From Anaerolineae bacterium (GTDB taxonomy: Bacteria > Chloroflexota > Anaerolineae > JAKLPW01): 37,742 nucleotides of DNA. Shown here one piece after another: positions 6,753 through 15,430 of the stretch; the stretch's first letter is position 1; every line of letters starts with the position of its first letter. Below the pieces are notes generated by a model. That model was not told the DNA's origin. It ran no database searches and saw nothing but the letters and a program-made list of their open reading frames with translations. The position numbers and the translations under genes are program-made. The stretch is from positions 1 to 37,742 of the forward strand of contig JAKLPW010000115.1 in the NCBI GenBank assembly GCA_022013675.1, given 5' to 3'.

Positions 6753-8396
6753 TTGACAGAAGGAAAGCTACGCATTGCCATTCTGGGCGGCGCAGGAGAG
6801 ATCGGCCGGAACATGATGGTGTTGGAATACGAAGAAAACATCATCATTATTGATGCCGGTATCATGTTTCCCGAGAATTACATGTTGGGCATAGATGTTG
6901 TTATCCCTGATCTAAGTTACGTAGTCGAGCGCAAAGATCGCGTACGTGCCATCATCGTCACTCATGGTCATTTGGATCATATCGGTGCTTTGCCATACTT
7001 GCTGGAGGAAGTGAAGGCCCCGCTCTACGCCACACCGTTGACTAGAGGGCTGATTGAAGTGAAGCTTAGAGAGCACGGTATTCGGGATGCTGAGATTCAC
7101 ACGATCGGTCCCCAGGATGTCCTCTCTTTTAATCCCTTCCGGATTGAGTTTTTTCGCGTAAGTCATAGCATACCTGATTGCGTGGGGCTGGCGATTAGCA
7201 CTCCGGTGGGAATGATCGTCCATTCTGGGGATTTCAAGTTCGACCATAGCCCCGTGGATGGCGTCCGCACCGACTTTGCCAAGCTGGCGGAACTGGGCGG
7301 AAGAGGTGTCTTGCTGTTGATGTCGGACAGCACTAACGCAGAGACACCGGGTTATACCGTGTCGGAGAGCGCGATCCAGGAGAATTTCGACCGCGTTTTC
7401 GCCAATGCTGAGGGACGCGTGATAGTGGCAACTTTTGCCTCGAACATCTCCCGCGTGCAACAGATTAGCGAGACCGCCCTGCGTTACGGACGCCATGTAG
7501 CAGTGGTGGGCCGCAGCATGGTCAACAACGTGAAGATGGCGCAGGAACTGGGCTACCTGAATGTGCCTGATGGGGGTCTGATACCCATCAATGAGGCTGC
7601 GAACCTTCCCCACCGGAAGGTGGCATTGATATGCACGGGCAGCCAGGGGGAGCCTACCTCTGCGCTGGTGCGCATGTCGAGAGATGAATTCCGTTCGGTT
7701 CGAATTGTACCAGGCGACACCGTCATCGTATCCGCGACGCCTATCCCGGGGAATGAAGAGATGATCAACCGTACGCTGGACAATCTCTTCCGCCTGGGCG
7801 CTAATGTACACTACGACGAGTTGCTCAAGGTTCACGTTTCTGGGCACGCTGGCCAGGAAGAGCAGAAACTGATGATCAGCCTCATCAAACCCGAGTTTTT
7901 CGTGCCCATTCACGGCGAGTACCGTCATCTGATTTTGCACGCCCAACTGGCCCAGCAGGTAGGCATTCCAGAGGATAACACCATCATCATGGAAAGCGGT
8001 GATGTCCTGGAAATCGATGATGATTTTGCCCGCATTGTGGATAGGGTGTCGCGGGACTATGTCTTCGTGGATGGTCGTGGCGTGGGCGATGTGGGGGAAG
8101 TCGTTCTGGAAGATCGGAGGCTCCTGGCTGAGAATGGCTTCCTGGTGGCTTCAGTGACGCTGGATAGAATTAGCGGCAAGATCGTGGCCGGTCCCGAGAT
8201 CATATCTCGTGGTTTCGTCTACGTGCGGGAATCGGAAGAGCTGTTGGAGCGTGCCAGGCAGGCGGTGGTCCGAGTTGTGGAACGGGGAGGCGATCGCGTT
8301 CTTCTCGGCAAGCGTATCAAAGATACCCTGACCCGTTTTGCTTACGAAGAGATCGGTCGCAGACCTGTTATCCTGCCTGTGGTACTCGAGGTGTAG
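6753..8396 (+). CDS. rnj: Ribonuclease J (beta-CASP metallo-beta-lactamase RNase)
   Basis: RNase J has 5'-to-3' exo- and endonuclease activity in mRNA decay and rRNA maturation. An ATG at 6747 is only 2 nt from AGGAGG, whereas TTG at 6753 is 8 nt away and gives the usual start MTEGKLRIAILGG; I use TTG (547 residues). Visible features are the zinc motif THGHLDHIG, DSTNAE, the beta-CASP domain with CTGSQGEP, the late motif HVSGHAGQEEQK with KPEFFVPIHGEYRHL, and the C-terminal RNase J domain with ISRGFVYVRE. Full length for the family. It acts in the cytosol and is probably the main RNA-decay nuclease here. Confidence 0.95.
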   Translation: MTEGKLRIAILGGAGEIGRNMMVLEYEENIIIIDAGIMFPENYMLGIDVVIPDLSYVVERKDRVRAIIVTHGHLDHIGALPYLLEEVKAPLYATPLTRGLIEVKLREHGIRDAEIHTIGPQDVLSFNPFRIEFFRVSHSIPDCVGLAISTPVGMIVHSGDFKFDHSPVDGVRTDFAKLAELGGRGVLLLMSDSTNAETPGYTVSESAIQENFDRVFANAEGRVIVATFASNISRVQQISETALRYGRHVAVVGRSMVNNVKMAQELGYLNVPDGGLIPINEAANLPHRKVALICTGSQGEPTSALVRMSRDEFRSVRIVPGDTVIVSATPIPGNEEMINRTLDNLFRLGANVHYDELLKVHVSGHAGQEEQKLMISLIKPEFFVPIHGEYRHLILHAQLAQQVGIPEDNTIIMESGDVLEIDDDFARIVDRVSRDYVFVDGRGVGDVGEVVLEDRRLLAENGFLVASVTLDRISGKIVAGPEIISRGFVYVRESEELLERARQAVVRVVERGGDRVLLGKRIKDTLTRFAYEEIGRRPVILPVVLEV

Positions 8397-8578
8397 GATG
8401 AGGCGGGTAGTATGCCGCAAGCCCCAGGTCAGGGGGGCGTTGCAGGTAGGCTGCGGAATCTATCGGGTGCAGGAGGCTTGCCGGCTTCCATGTAGTTACC
8501 AAGTCGGATTATGAGCAACTGTTGCCTAGCAGAAGTTCTAAAGTCTGTCGAAGTAGATAATAGCATGGGAGGCCACGG

Positions 8579-9499
8579 ATGACACAGTACGCATTCTTTA
8601 AGGGAGAGTTCGTTCCAATAGAGGAAGCAAAAGTCAGTATCATGACTCATGCTTTCAATTACGGCACGGGATGCTTCGAGGGTATTCGGGGCTATTGGAA
8701 TCAGGAAGAGGAACAGCTATACGTTTTCCGGCTGGTGGAACATTATCAGCGCTTGCAACGCTCCTCTCGTATCATTTTCATAGACCTGCCGTACAGCGCC
8801 GAGGAGTTGAGTGACCTGACGGTGAATCTGCTACGCATGAACCAACATCGCTCAGATACCTACGTTCGCCCTCTCGCATACAAGGCCACTGAGGGCATAG
8901 GTGTCCGGCTCCACGATCTGGAGGATGACTTCGCAATCTTTTCCGTGCCCTTAGGGCGGTATTTAGAGAAGGAAGAAGGAGCAAGCGTCTCTGTTTCCTC
9001 GTGGCGTCGTGTTGATGACAACGCCATTCCGGCCCGCGCCAAGATCACGGGGGCGTACATCAATTCTGCTCTGTGCAAGACAGAAGCGGTGTTAAATGGC
9101 TTCGATGAGGCTATTGTGCTTACCCAGGATGGGCATGTATCTGAGGGGAGCGCCGAGAACCTCTTCATCGTCCGTAGCGGAAAGCTGGTCACCCCCCCAG
9201 GTACGGACAACATCCTGGAGGGCATCACACGAGCCACCATCATGCAACTGGCGCGCGAGGAAATGGGCCTAGAGGTTGAGGAGCGCAAGATAGACCGTAC
9301 CGAACTATATATAGCCGAAGAGGCTTTCTTCTGCGGCACAGGCGTGCAGGTGGCTGCCATTGTCGATGTGGATCGTAGGCGGGTGGGATCAGGGAAGATC
9401 GGGCCCGTGGTCTCTCGTTTGCGGGACATCTACTTTGACGTTGTGCGTGGCAAGGTAGAGAAGTACAAAGGGTGGTGCACACCCGTGTACGACAGGTAA
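8579..9499 (+). CDS. ilvE: Branched-chain amino acid aminotransferase (PLP fold type IV)
   Basis: This 306-residue enzyme transfers the amino group from Glu to the 2-oxo acids of Leu, Ile and Val. GGGAGG lies 6 nt before the ATG. Fold-type-IV landmarks are HAFNYGTGCFEGIRGY, the PLP lysine in ARAKITGAY (K155), DEAIVLTQDGHVSEGSAENLF, DNILEGITR and FFCGTGVQVAAI. The YGTGCFEGIRGY block and length support BCAT over D-amino acid transaminase or ADC lyase. No other branched-chain genes are adjacent. Confidence 0.93.
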   Translation: MTQYAFFKGEFVPIEEAKVSIMTHAFNYGTGCFEGIRGYWNQEEEQLYVFRLVEHYQRLQRSSRIIFIDLPYSAEELSDLTVNLLRMNQHRSDTYVRPLAYKATEGIGVRLHDLEDDFAIFSVPLGRYLEKEEGASVSVSSWRRVDDNAIPARAKITGAYINSALCKTEAVLNGFDEAIVLTQDGHVSEGSAENLFIVRSGKLVTPPGTDNILEGITRATIMQLAREEMGLEVEERKIDRTELYIAEEAFFCGTGVQVAAIVDVDRRRVGSGKIGPVVSRLRDIYFDVVRGKVEKYKGWCTPVYDR

Positions 9500-9562
9500 G
9501 TTGGCACTCACGTGAAAGGCTGTGTCCTGCCTATCTGATCAGGTAGGATATGCAGGGGTGTT

Positions 9563-9641
9563 ATCCTGAGCTAGTCGAAGGATACAAGCATTCTGGGAAT
9601 TGTACCCTTGTACTCTTGGACCCTTCGACTGTGTTCAGGAT
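9563..9641. repeat. Inverted repeat TCCTGAG...GTCGAAGG / CCTTCGAC...TCAGGAT
   Basis: The left arm 9563-9581 (ATCCTGAGCTAGTCGAAGG) and right arm 9622-9641 (CCTTCGACTGTGTTCAGGAT) are complementary except for the centre of each arm, with about 40 bases between them. It is a non-coding, mobile-looking small repeat of a type common in many bacterial genomes. It lies in the gap between the aminotransferase and the tungsten oxidoreductase. Confidence 0.6.
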
Positions 9642-9713
9642 GGGGGTTATTTTGCCAACTCAAGATGCGTGTTTCAGAAACTGTGGTCGTAGCAACGAAC
9701 TATGGAGGTGAAG

Positions 9714-11522
9714 GTGAGCGGAGGATACTGGGGACGTGTGCTAAGGGTGGATCTCTCGACCGAAACTATCTCAATCGAGGAGATCGAGGAGCAGGTATAC
9801 CGCAAGTACATAGGGGGCAGCGGGCTGGGGGCTCGTTTCCTCTTCGATGAGACCTCGTCCGCAACCGATCCCCTGGGGCCGGACAATCCTCTCATGTTCT
9901 TCGTTGGCCCGTTCACCGGAACTAAAGTCTCGTCATCAGATCGCTTCGCCGTTGTCGCCCGCTCCCCGCTCACAGGTCTGTGGGCAGAATCCGACTGTGG
10001 GGGGCGATGGGGTGGGAAATTGCATCGAGCAGGCTATGAGGGCATTATTATCACAGGACAAGCTAAGTCTCCCCTCTATCTTTCGATTGATGATGATCAA
10101 GTTGAACTGCGTGATGCCCGCCATCTTTGGGGATTGGATACCTACGATCTCGATCTGGGTGCAGAGATGGTATGCATCGGTCCGGCGGGAGAGAAGGGCA
10201 TACTATATGCCGCTATCATGAATGGGGGGCAACATGCTCGCGCTGCCGGGCGTGCGGGCCTCGGGGCGGTGATGGGCGCGAAACGGCTCAAGGCCATCAC
10301 CGTCAAGGGTTCCAAGCGAGTTCCTGTGCATGACCCGGATGGTTTGCTTGCCTCGGTCCGTCGGATGATCCCCACTATCCGGGTGAAGACTCTCGGAATG
10401 CACAGAGGTGGCACAGGGAGGGGAGTAGCGTACTACGAGAGAGTGGGAGACCTGCCGATACGTAATTGGACCCAGGGGCGCTGGCAAGAAGGAGCTGAGA
10501 AGATCACCGGGCAGACCATGACCGACACTATCCTCGTGGGACGCTATAGCTGTTGGAGATGTCCCATAGGATGTGGGCGTGTCGTGGAGGTGCTTGAAGG
10601 GCCATACGCGATCCCGAAGAGTGCCGGGCCGGAATATGAGACCCTGGCGGCCTTGGGCTCCCTCTGTCTGATTGATAATCTGGAAGCTATTGCCAAGATG
10701 AACGAAATCTGCAATCGCTACGGCATGGATACCATCACCGCTGGAGGAGTGATAGCCTATCTGATGGAAGCCAGGGAACGGGGGCTGATAGAGGATGGCC
10801 CCACTTGGGGCGATCCCGATTCCGCCATCGAGTGGCTTCACAGGATCGCGGCACAGGAAGATGATTTGGCCCGGCTCGCAGGCAGGGGGGTCAGGGCCAT
10901 ATCGGAGCGTCTCGGCGGGCGAGCTTTGGAGTTCGCCATGCATTGCAAGGGGCTGGAGTTCCCCATGCACGATCCCCGGGGCTTCTTTAGTTCAGCCCTG
11001 GGCTACGCTACATCCAATCGTGGAGCCTGCCATCTTCAGGCGTTCTCTCACGTCTTTGAGAGCGCCGTACCCGCTCCGGAGCTGGGATTCTCGGAGATCA
11101 TGCCTCCCCATGGGGAAGAGCGCAAGGCGGAAATGGTAGCCAAGGCTCAGAACTGGATGGCGCTCTTCGACGCGTTGAAGCTCTGCAAGTTCACCATAAT
11201 TGGGGGTGTACAGCCGAGCCACATGGTTGAGTGGCTGAATTGCATTACCGGTTGGAATATGAGCGCGGAGGAGTTGCTTCTGACGGGAGAGCGAATCTTC
11301 AATCTGAAGCGCATGTACAATGTCCGCCTGGGGATCAGTCGCAAGGATGACTGGCTGCCGCTTCGCATCCTGACGCACCGACGGGGCGAAGGCGGTTCGG
11401 CAGATACTTTGCCGCCATTGAATACCATGCTGGCTGATTATTATGCCTATCGAGGGTGGAGCGTGGAGGGTATTCCCTCTCCAGAACTCCTGGCATCTCT
11501 GGGTTTGGAAGACCTTATTTGA
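9714..11522 (+). CDS. aor: Aldehyde:ferredoxin oxidoreductase (tungstopterin, AOR family)
   Basis: AOR enzymes oxidise aldehydes to acids, or the reverse, using a tungsten bis-pterin cofactor, one [4Fe-4S] cluster and ferredoxin. GTG at 9714 is preferred because GGAGGTG (9704-9710) lies just upstream and the protein then starts MSGGYWGRVLRVDLST as in the family; an ATG at 9702 adds four residues. The length is about 602. Cluster cysteines lie in SCWRCPIGC (C280, C283, C287) and DALKLC (C491), matching the family spacing. Other motifs are CGGRWGGKLHRAGYEGIIITG and ALGYATSNRGACH. It indicates anaerobic life. No dedicated ferredoxin or cofactor gene is next to it; a rubredoxin lies 26 kb away. 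Confidence 0.94.
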   Translation: MSGGYWGRVLRVDLSTETISIEEIEEQVYRKYIGGSGLGARFLFDETSSATDPLGPDNPLMFFVGPFTGTKVSSSDRFAVVARSPLTGLWAESDCGGRWGGKLHRAGYEGIIITGQAKSPLYLSIDDDQVELRDARHLWGLDTYDLDLGAEMVCIGPAGEKGILYAAIMNGGQHARAAGRAGLGAVMGAKRLKAITVKGSKRVPVHDPDGLLASVRRMIPTIRVKTLGMHRGGTGRGVAYYERVGDLPIRNWTQGRWQEGAEKITGQTMTDTILVGRYSCWRCPIGCGRVVEVLEGPYAIPKSAGPEYETLAALGSLCLIDNLEAIAKMNEICNRYGMDTITAGGVIAYLMEARERGLIEDGPTWGDPDSAIEWLHRIAAQEDDLARLAGRGVRAISERLGGRALEFAMHCKGLEFPMHDPRGFFSSALGYATSNRGACHLQAFSHVFESAVPAPELGFSEIMPPHGEERKAEMVAKAQNWMALFDALKLCKFTIIGGVQPSHMVEWLNCITGWNMSAEELLLTGERIFNLKRMYNVRLGISRKDDWLPLRILTHRRGEGGSADTLPPLNTMLADYYAYRGWSVEGIPSPELLASLGLEDLI

Positions 11523-11547
11523 TTGCTTGGCTGACCTGTGCTATACT
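11519..11547 (+). promoter_or_regulatory. Promoter of the thiamine operon
   Basis: TTGATT (11519-11524), a 17-nt spacer and TATACT (11542-11547) lie directly over the aor stop codon and about 30 nt before the TPP riboswitch. Confidence 0.65.
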
Positions 11548-11574
11548 GAGTCGTAGGAACTAACCGAATAACAT

Positions 11575-11693
11575 TGCTGGGGGAGCCCTGAAGAGTGGGC
11601 TGAGAGAATGGCCGTTCGCCGCTTGAGTGCGAATGCTAAACGGCCGCTAACCCCTCGAACCTGACCTGGATAATGCCAGCGTAGGGAAGCTCA
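11575..11693 (+). promoter_or_regulatory. TPP riboswitch (THI element)
   Basis: The conserved aptamer blocks are present in order: GGGGGAGCC, GGGCTGAGA (the pyrimidine-sensing arm), a variable P3 stem (GGCCGTT...AACGGCC), then ACCCCTCGAACCTGACCTGG, ATAATGCCAGCGTAGGGAAG. Binding of thiamine pyrophosphate is known to switch such leaders. Here a terminator 20 nt downstream points to transcriptional control of thiN and the importer. The exact P1 ends are approximate. Confidence 0.95.
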
Positions 11694-11712
11694 TGGTGGA
11701 ATTGCTGTGTGC

Positions 11713-11750
11713 AAGCCGCTGACTCTATCTGGGTCAGCGGCTTATTCTTT
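11713..11750 (+). terminator. Riboswitch-controlled intrinsic terminator
   Basis: Arms AAGCCGCTGAC (11713-11723) and GTCAGCGGCTT (11733-11743) are perfectly complementary, with a 9-nt loop and a T-rich tail (ATTCTTT). The position between aptamer and thiN fits attenuation when TPP is bound. Confidence 0.88.
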
Positions 11751-11781
11751 GGGTAGGATCCGGACGGAGGGAATTGGAGGC

Positions 11782-12447
11782 ATGAGGGTCGTTGTCATCG
11801 CAAATGGGTCCATGGATGAGCAGCCTATCTATCACGATGTCGTTCGGGAAGCCGATCTGATCATCTGTGCTGACGGAGGTGCCAATATGGCCATGTCTCA
11901 CGGTTGGCATCCGGACGTGCTGGTGGGAGACATGGACTCGGTTGCGCCAAATATTCTGGCAGAGTTGGAATCCTCTGGCTGTGCAGTGATGCGTCACTCT
12001 CCGCGCAAGGACGTGACGGATCTGGAGTTGGCTTTGACGGAAGCTGTGGAGAGAGGAGCGACCGAGATGGTTGTGCTCGGGGCCACAGGGGGGCGGGTTG
12101 ACCATACTATCGCCAATGTGATGCTCCTGAGTATGCCTGTTCTGGTTGGCAGACGCGTCATGATCCTCGATGGCGACACGGAGATTGCGCTGATCCGAGA
12201 CGTCGGTCGCGTTCGCGGTTGTCCGGGCGATACCGTTTCACTGATTCCAATTTGTGGAGATGCCCGAGGCGTCACGACGGAGGGACTGGAGTGGCAGCTC
12301 AGCGAGGGCACGCTCGCATTTGGGTACGCCCGTGGTGTGAGCAACGTGTTGACTGCTCCTATGGCTAGCATCTCTGTAAGAGACGGATTGCTGCTGGTAA
12401 CTCATGCGCCTGTGCGTTACCCCTGGGCACCGGAGAAGACCGCATGA
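11782..12447 (+). CDS. thiN: Thiamine pyrophosphokinase
   Basis: This enzyme transfers pyrophosphate from ATP to thiamine, giving TPP. The frame is open from 11707, but those codons lie in the terminator; ATG 11782 is the natural start (221 residues, MRVVVIANGS). Motifs: ADGGAN, HPDVLVGDMDSV, KDVTDLELAL and GATGGRVDHTIANV form the catalytic domain; the C-terminal half is the thiamine-binding beta domain. It is the first gene after the TPP riboswitch, which itself senses the enzyme's product. It overlaps the methyltransferase gene by 4 bp (ATGA). Confidence 0.93.
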   Translation: MRVVVIANGSMDEQPIYHDVVREADLIICADGGANMAMSHGWHPDVLVGDMDSVAPNILAELESSGCAVMRHSPRKDVTDLELALTEAVERGATEMVVLGATGGRVDHTIANVMLLSMPVLVGRRVMILDGDTEIALIRDVGRVRGCPGDTVSLIPICGDARGVTTEGLEWQLSEGTLAFGYARGVSNVLTAPMASISVRDGLLLVTHAPVRYPWAPEKTA

Positions 12448-13175
12448 CTGATCTGCGAAGAGACCTCGAAGCCCGGCGTACAGATTGCTCAGTACCGAGC
12501 GAGAATCCGTTCGATGCTGCCGCTCCGTTCTACGATGCCTGGTACGAGATGCCCCTGGGACGCCTGGTCGATGAGCTTGAAAAGGATCTGATCTATGGAC
12601 TGGCGGCCCCCGTGGCAGGCGAGCGGGCTCTGGACGTGGGAACCGGTACGGGACACTTCGCCTTCGATCTGGCGCGGAGAGGTCTTAAAGTGACAGGTGT
12701 GGATATCTCGGGGGCAATGTTGAATGTGGCGCGGGCAAAAGGGGAGAGCGTTGCCCTGGTGACCGCCGATGCAGGTGAGCTGCCCTTTGAGGATTCTTCC
12801 TTTGATCTCGTCTTGTCGGTTACTAACCTGGAGTTCGTGTCTCAGCCAGAGAAGGCTCTCTCGGAAATGTGGCGCGTCACCTGTCCCGGGGGACGCATGG
12901 TTGTCGCTGTGCTCAATGCCTGGAGTCCCTGGGCCCGAGCCCGCCAGAGAGAGGCGCTGGAGCAGGATACTCCTTTCCGCTATGCGCACTTCTTTGCTCC
13001 TCGCGAGTTTGTCGGCAAGTTGCGCCATTACGGCCCGACCCGGTGGAACAGTTCGGTGTTCATTACGCCTGGTGGGCGTGGCCAGCGCCTGGCTTGGGCG
13101 CTGGAAAGAACCGGAAGGTTGGTGCTGCGGCCCTTTGGGGCTTTGTTGGTAGGGAGGGTTAGCAAAATGGGGTAA
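12444..13175 (+). CDS. SAM-dependent methyltransferase in the thiamine operon
   Basis: This 243-residue class I methyltransferase has the SAM-binding motif I LDVGTGTGHFAFDLA, acidic strand-2 end VTGVDISGAML, ADAGELPFEDSSFDLV and LEFVSQPEKALSEMWRV, as in UbiE/BioC-like enzymes (Methyltransf_11). Its substrate is unknown. It is translationally coupled to thiN and co-regulated by TPP, so a thiamine-linked role (for example on a pyrimidine or thiazole degradation product) is possible but inferred. The stop TAA follows GGGG; the frame -1 from there directly continues into the YkoF-like domain, so the two may form one fusion. Confidence 0.85.
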   Translation: MTDLRRDLEARRTDCSVPSENPFDAAAPFYDAWYEMPLGRLVDELEKDLIYGLAAPVAGERALDVGTGTGHFAFDLARRGLKVTGVDISGAMLNVARAKGESVALVTADAGELPFEDSSFDLVLSVTNLEFVSQPEKALSEMWRVTCPGGRMVVAVLNAWSPWARARQREALEQDTPFRYAHFFAPREFVGKLRHYGPTRWNSSVFITPGGRGQRLAWALERTGRLVLRPFGALLVGRVSKMG

Positions 13176-13429
13176 GTGCGCAAGTCAGTCTTTATCCCTT
13201 GGGGCAGGAGGATCTGGAGCCTGTCATCCAAGCCGTGTGGGCGGCGTTTCAACGCCGCGAAGTGGACTACGAAGTTGGGTCTATGAGCACCATTGCCTGG
13301 GGCGAGGATGCCAACGTGTTTGCTGCTCTGCAAGATGCATTCAAGGAGGCCGCCAAGTGTGGCCCTACGGTCATGGTGATCACACTCTCAAACGCCTGCC
13401 CGGTGCCGAAAGGGAGAACCGATGATTGA
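13172..13429 (+). CDS. YkoF-type thiamine/HMP-binding domain protein (start unresolved, possible frameshift)
   Basis: YkoF-family domains bind thiamine or hydroxymethylpyrimidine. The conserved start SAQVSLYPLGQEDL is encoded from about 13175, but there is no ATG, GTG or TTG in this frame until TTG 13199, which would cut into it. A good ribosome-binding site (AGGGAGGG, 13151-13158) is placed 8 nt before ATG 13167, but that ATG reads MG-stop. A -1 slip on GGGG (13169-13172), or one missing G, joins ATG 13167 and also the methyltransferase to this frame. The rest (GSMSTIAWG, VFAALQDAF, TLSNACP) is intact. The 3' end overlaps the permease start by 8 bp. Confidence 0.8.
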   Translation, partial: VSAQVSLYPLGQEDLEPVIQAVWAAFQRREVDYEVGSMSTIAWGEDANVFAALQDAFKEAAKCGPTVMVITLSNACPVPKGRTDD

Positions 13430-14249
13430 GGATCCCAGGAAGGGTGCGAGGAGGGGATGGGCTGTACCGTGGGAACGCTTGTCTCAGTATCTTCCTGCAG
13501 TCACGATGACCGTGCTGTTGCTGACCGTCTGGCAGGCCGCTACGATGATTTGGGATATCCAGAAATGGCTTTTGCCTTCTCCGGTTCAAATCGGAAGGGC
13601 CGCCGTTGAGGCTCGCCAGCTTCTTGGTCCTCATATCTGGCAAACGGCCAAGGAGACACTGCTGGGGTTCGCGGTGGCATTGGGAGCCGGTACCCTGTTG
13701 GCCCTGGCCATTGATTTCTCGCCTACGCTGCGCAGGGCCATCTATCCCCTGCTGGTCGTCTCTCAGACTATTCCGACCATCGCCATCGCGCCCTTGCTCG
13801 TCATCTGGCTGGGCTATGGTATCTGGCCCAAGATCATTGTGGTGGGATTGGTCTGCTTCTTTCCCATCGTGGTCAGCCTGGCCGATGGGCTCCGCAGTGC
13901 CGACCCGGATCTCATTGCCCTGCTTCAGTCTATGGGGGCTACGCGCAGGGATGTCTTCTTTAAAGTCCGTTGGCCCGGGGCGATGCCGGCCTTTTTCTCG
14001 GGAGTCAAGATCGCCATCACCTATAGCGTGATCGGTGCCATCATGGGCGAGTGGGTTGGTGCCAGTCGCGGTCTGGGGATCTTCATGCTGCGCGCGACGA
14101 ATTCCTTTCGCACTGACTGGGTCTTCGTCGCCATCGGCATCATTGCCCTTATGAGTATCGTTCTCTTCCTGCTCGTAGCAGCCCTGGAGCGTGCTCTCTT
14201 GCCCTGGTATTACACTGCTGAGCGGGAAGAGCGTTGGGAGGAATTGTAG
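13422..14249 (+). CDS. thiX: ABC transporter permease, thiamine-precursor importer (ThiX-like)
   Basis: This 275-residue inner-membrane permease is of the SsuC/TauC/ThiX group with about six membrane segments. The EAA loop is visible (ADGLRSADPDLIALLQSMGATRRDVFFKVRWPG region), where the ATPase docks. ATG 13422 overlaps the YkoF-like stop and AGGGAG lies upstream. The general family imports sulfonates, nitrate or pyrimidines. The TPP riboswitch, thiN and the NMT1/THI5-like binding protein next door point to a formyl-aminopyrimidine, HMP or thiamine precursor. Confidence 0.88.
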   Translation: MIEDPRKGARRGWAVPWERLSQYLPAVTMTVLLLTVWQAATMIWDIQKWLLPSPVQIGRAAVEARQLLGPHIWQTAKETLLGFAVALGAGTLLALAIDFSPTLRRAIYPLLVVSQTIPTIAIAPLLVIWLGYGIWPKIIVVGLVCFFPIVVSLADGLRSADPDLIALLQSMGATRRDVFFKVRWPGAMPAFFSGVKIAITYSVIGAIMGEWVGASRGLGIFMLRATNSFRTDWVFVAIGIIALMSIVLFLLVAALERALLPWYYTAEREERWEEL

Positions 14250-14287
14250 AGGCAAGTAGAAACAAGTAAAGACAAAAGGAGGTCAGT

Positions 14288-15280
14288 ATGTACAAGAACA
14301 GGATAGTAGGACTAATTGCTGGGTTGGTTGTTGTGATGCTCGTGGTCGGGTGCGGGGTAGCGACACCGACGCCGTCTCTGTCTCCAGAAAAGGTAACCGT
14401 CTCTTTGGACTGGGTGCCAAATACCAATCACACCGGTCTATACGTGGCCTTGGACAAAGGCTGGTATGCCGATGAGGGCCTCGAAGTAGATATCCAGATA
14501 CCGTCGGATCCTGCCGCGGCTCTCAAGCAGGTAGCCTCGGGGCATACCGAGTTCGGCATCAGTTTCCAGGAGGAGGTCACTATCGCGAGGGCCAATGAGA
14601 TTCCCGTAGTTTCGCTGGCCGCCATCATCCAGCACAATACCTCGGCCTTTGCCTCGCTGAAGGAGAGCAACATCACTCGCCCCAAGGATTTCGAGGGGAG
14701 GAAGTATGCCTCCTATGGATTGCCTATCGAGAGACCTATCCTGGAGGGCCTGATGCGCTATGATGGTGGGGATATCAACAAGGTGGAATTCGTGGAAGTT
14801 GGCTTCGATGCCTATCCTGCGCTCATCGGCAAGAGGGTGGATGTGGCCTGGATCTTCCTGGCCTGGGATGGCGTGCAGGCAGAGATCATGGGCTACGATC
14901 TGAGTGTGATTCCCTTGTACAGAAGCTGTATCCCCGACTACTACACGCCGGTGATTGTGGCGGGCGAGAAGACCATCGCTGAAAGGCCGGATACGATAAG
15001 GCGTTTCATGGCAGCGACGACGAAGGGCTATGAATACGTCATTGCGCATCCGGAAGAGGCGGCGAAAATCCTCCTGAAACATTCCCCGGAGAGCGATCCT
15101 GAGTTGGTGCGCCGCAGCCAGGCCTGGCTTAGTCCAAGGTATCAGGACGATGCTCCTCGATGGGGCGATCAGAAACTGGAGACCTGGCGCAACTACGCTC
15201 AGTGGATGTACGAACGGGGGCTGCTGTCAGTGGCGATCGACCCTGAAGCGGCGTTCACCACGGCCTTCTTGCCGGAGTAG
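14288..15280 (+). CDS. thiY: ABC transporter substrate-binding lipoprotein, NMT1/THI5-like (ThiY-like)
   Basis: This 330-residue binding protein captures the thiamine precursor outside the membrane. It has a lipoprotein signal: basic MYKNR, hydrophobic helix and lipobox VVGC with Cys22, followed by a Thr/Pro/Ser spacer. The mature part begins KVTVSLDWVPNTNHTGLYVA, as in THI5/ThiY proteins, with DKGWYADEGLEV and the late LSPRYQDD. AGGAGGTCAGT precedes the ATG. Ligand is inferred from family and operon; formylaminopyrimidine is the known substrate of ThiY in bacilli. Confidence 0.9.
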   Translation: MYKNRIVGLIAGLVVVMLVVGCGVATPTPSLSPEKVTVSLDWVPNTNHTGLYVALDKGWYADEGLEVDIQIPSDPAAALKQVASGHTEFGISFQEEVTIARANEIPVVSLAAIIQHNTSAFASLKESNITRPKDFEGRKYASYGLPIERPILEGLMRYDGGDINKVEFVEVGFDAYPALIGKRVDVAWIFLAWDGVQAEIMGYDLSVIPLYRSCIPDYYTPVIVAGEKTIAERPDTIRRFMAATTKGYEYVIAHPEEAAKILLKHSPESDPELVRRSQAWLSPRYQDDAPRWGDQKLETWRNYAQWMYERGLLSVAIDPEAAFTTAFLPE

Positions 15281-15290
15281 GGGGCACGGA

Positions 15291-15372
15291 ATCACGAATC
15301 TCACGAATTGCCGAATGGCACGAATCCAGCCAGAATCAGAGAGAGTATTCGTGGAAATGGTGTATTAGTGCC
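15291..15372. repeat. ATTCGTG-rich interspersed repeat, copy 1
   Basis: Several CACGAAT units (15291-15327) are followed by inverted ATTCGTG (15347-15353) and AGTGCCATT. A second, longer copy lies at 29870-30017. It separates the binding protein gene from the ATPase gene within the operon, so it was probably inserted there and did not break either gene. Confidence 0.55.
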
Positions 15373-15430
15373 ATTTGTAATAAGTGGAAGGGCGGATGCT
15401 CTTGCAGAGACGAGACTGGGGGGCGGGCAG

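Noticed and set aside
10203-10970. 255-codon open frame antisense to aor
   Set aside because: Shadow of a clear AOR gene; no domain.
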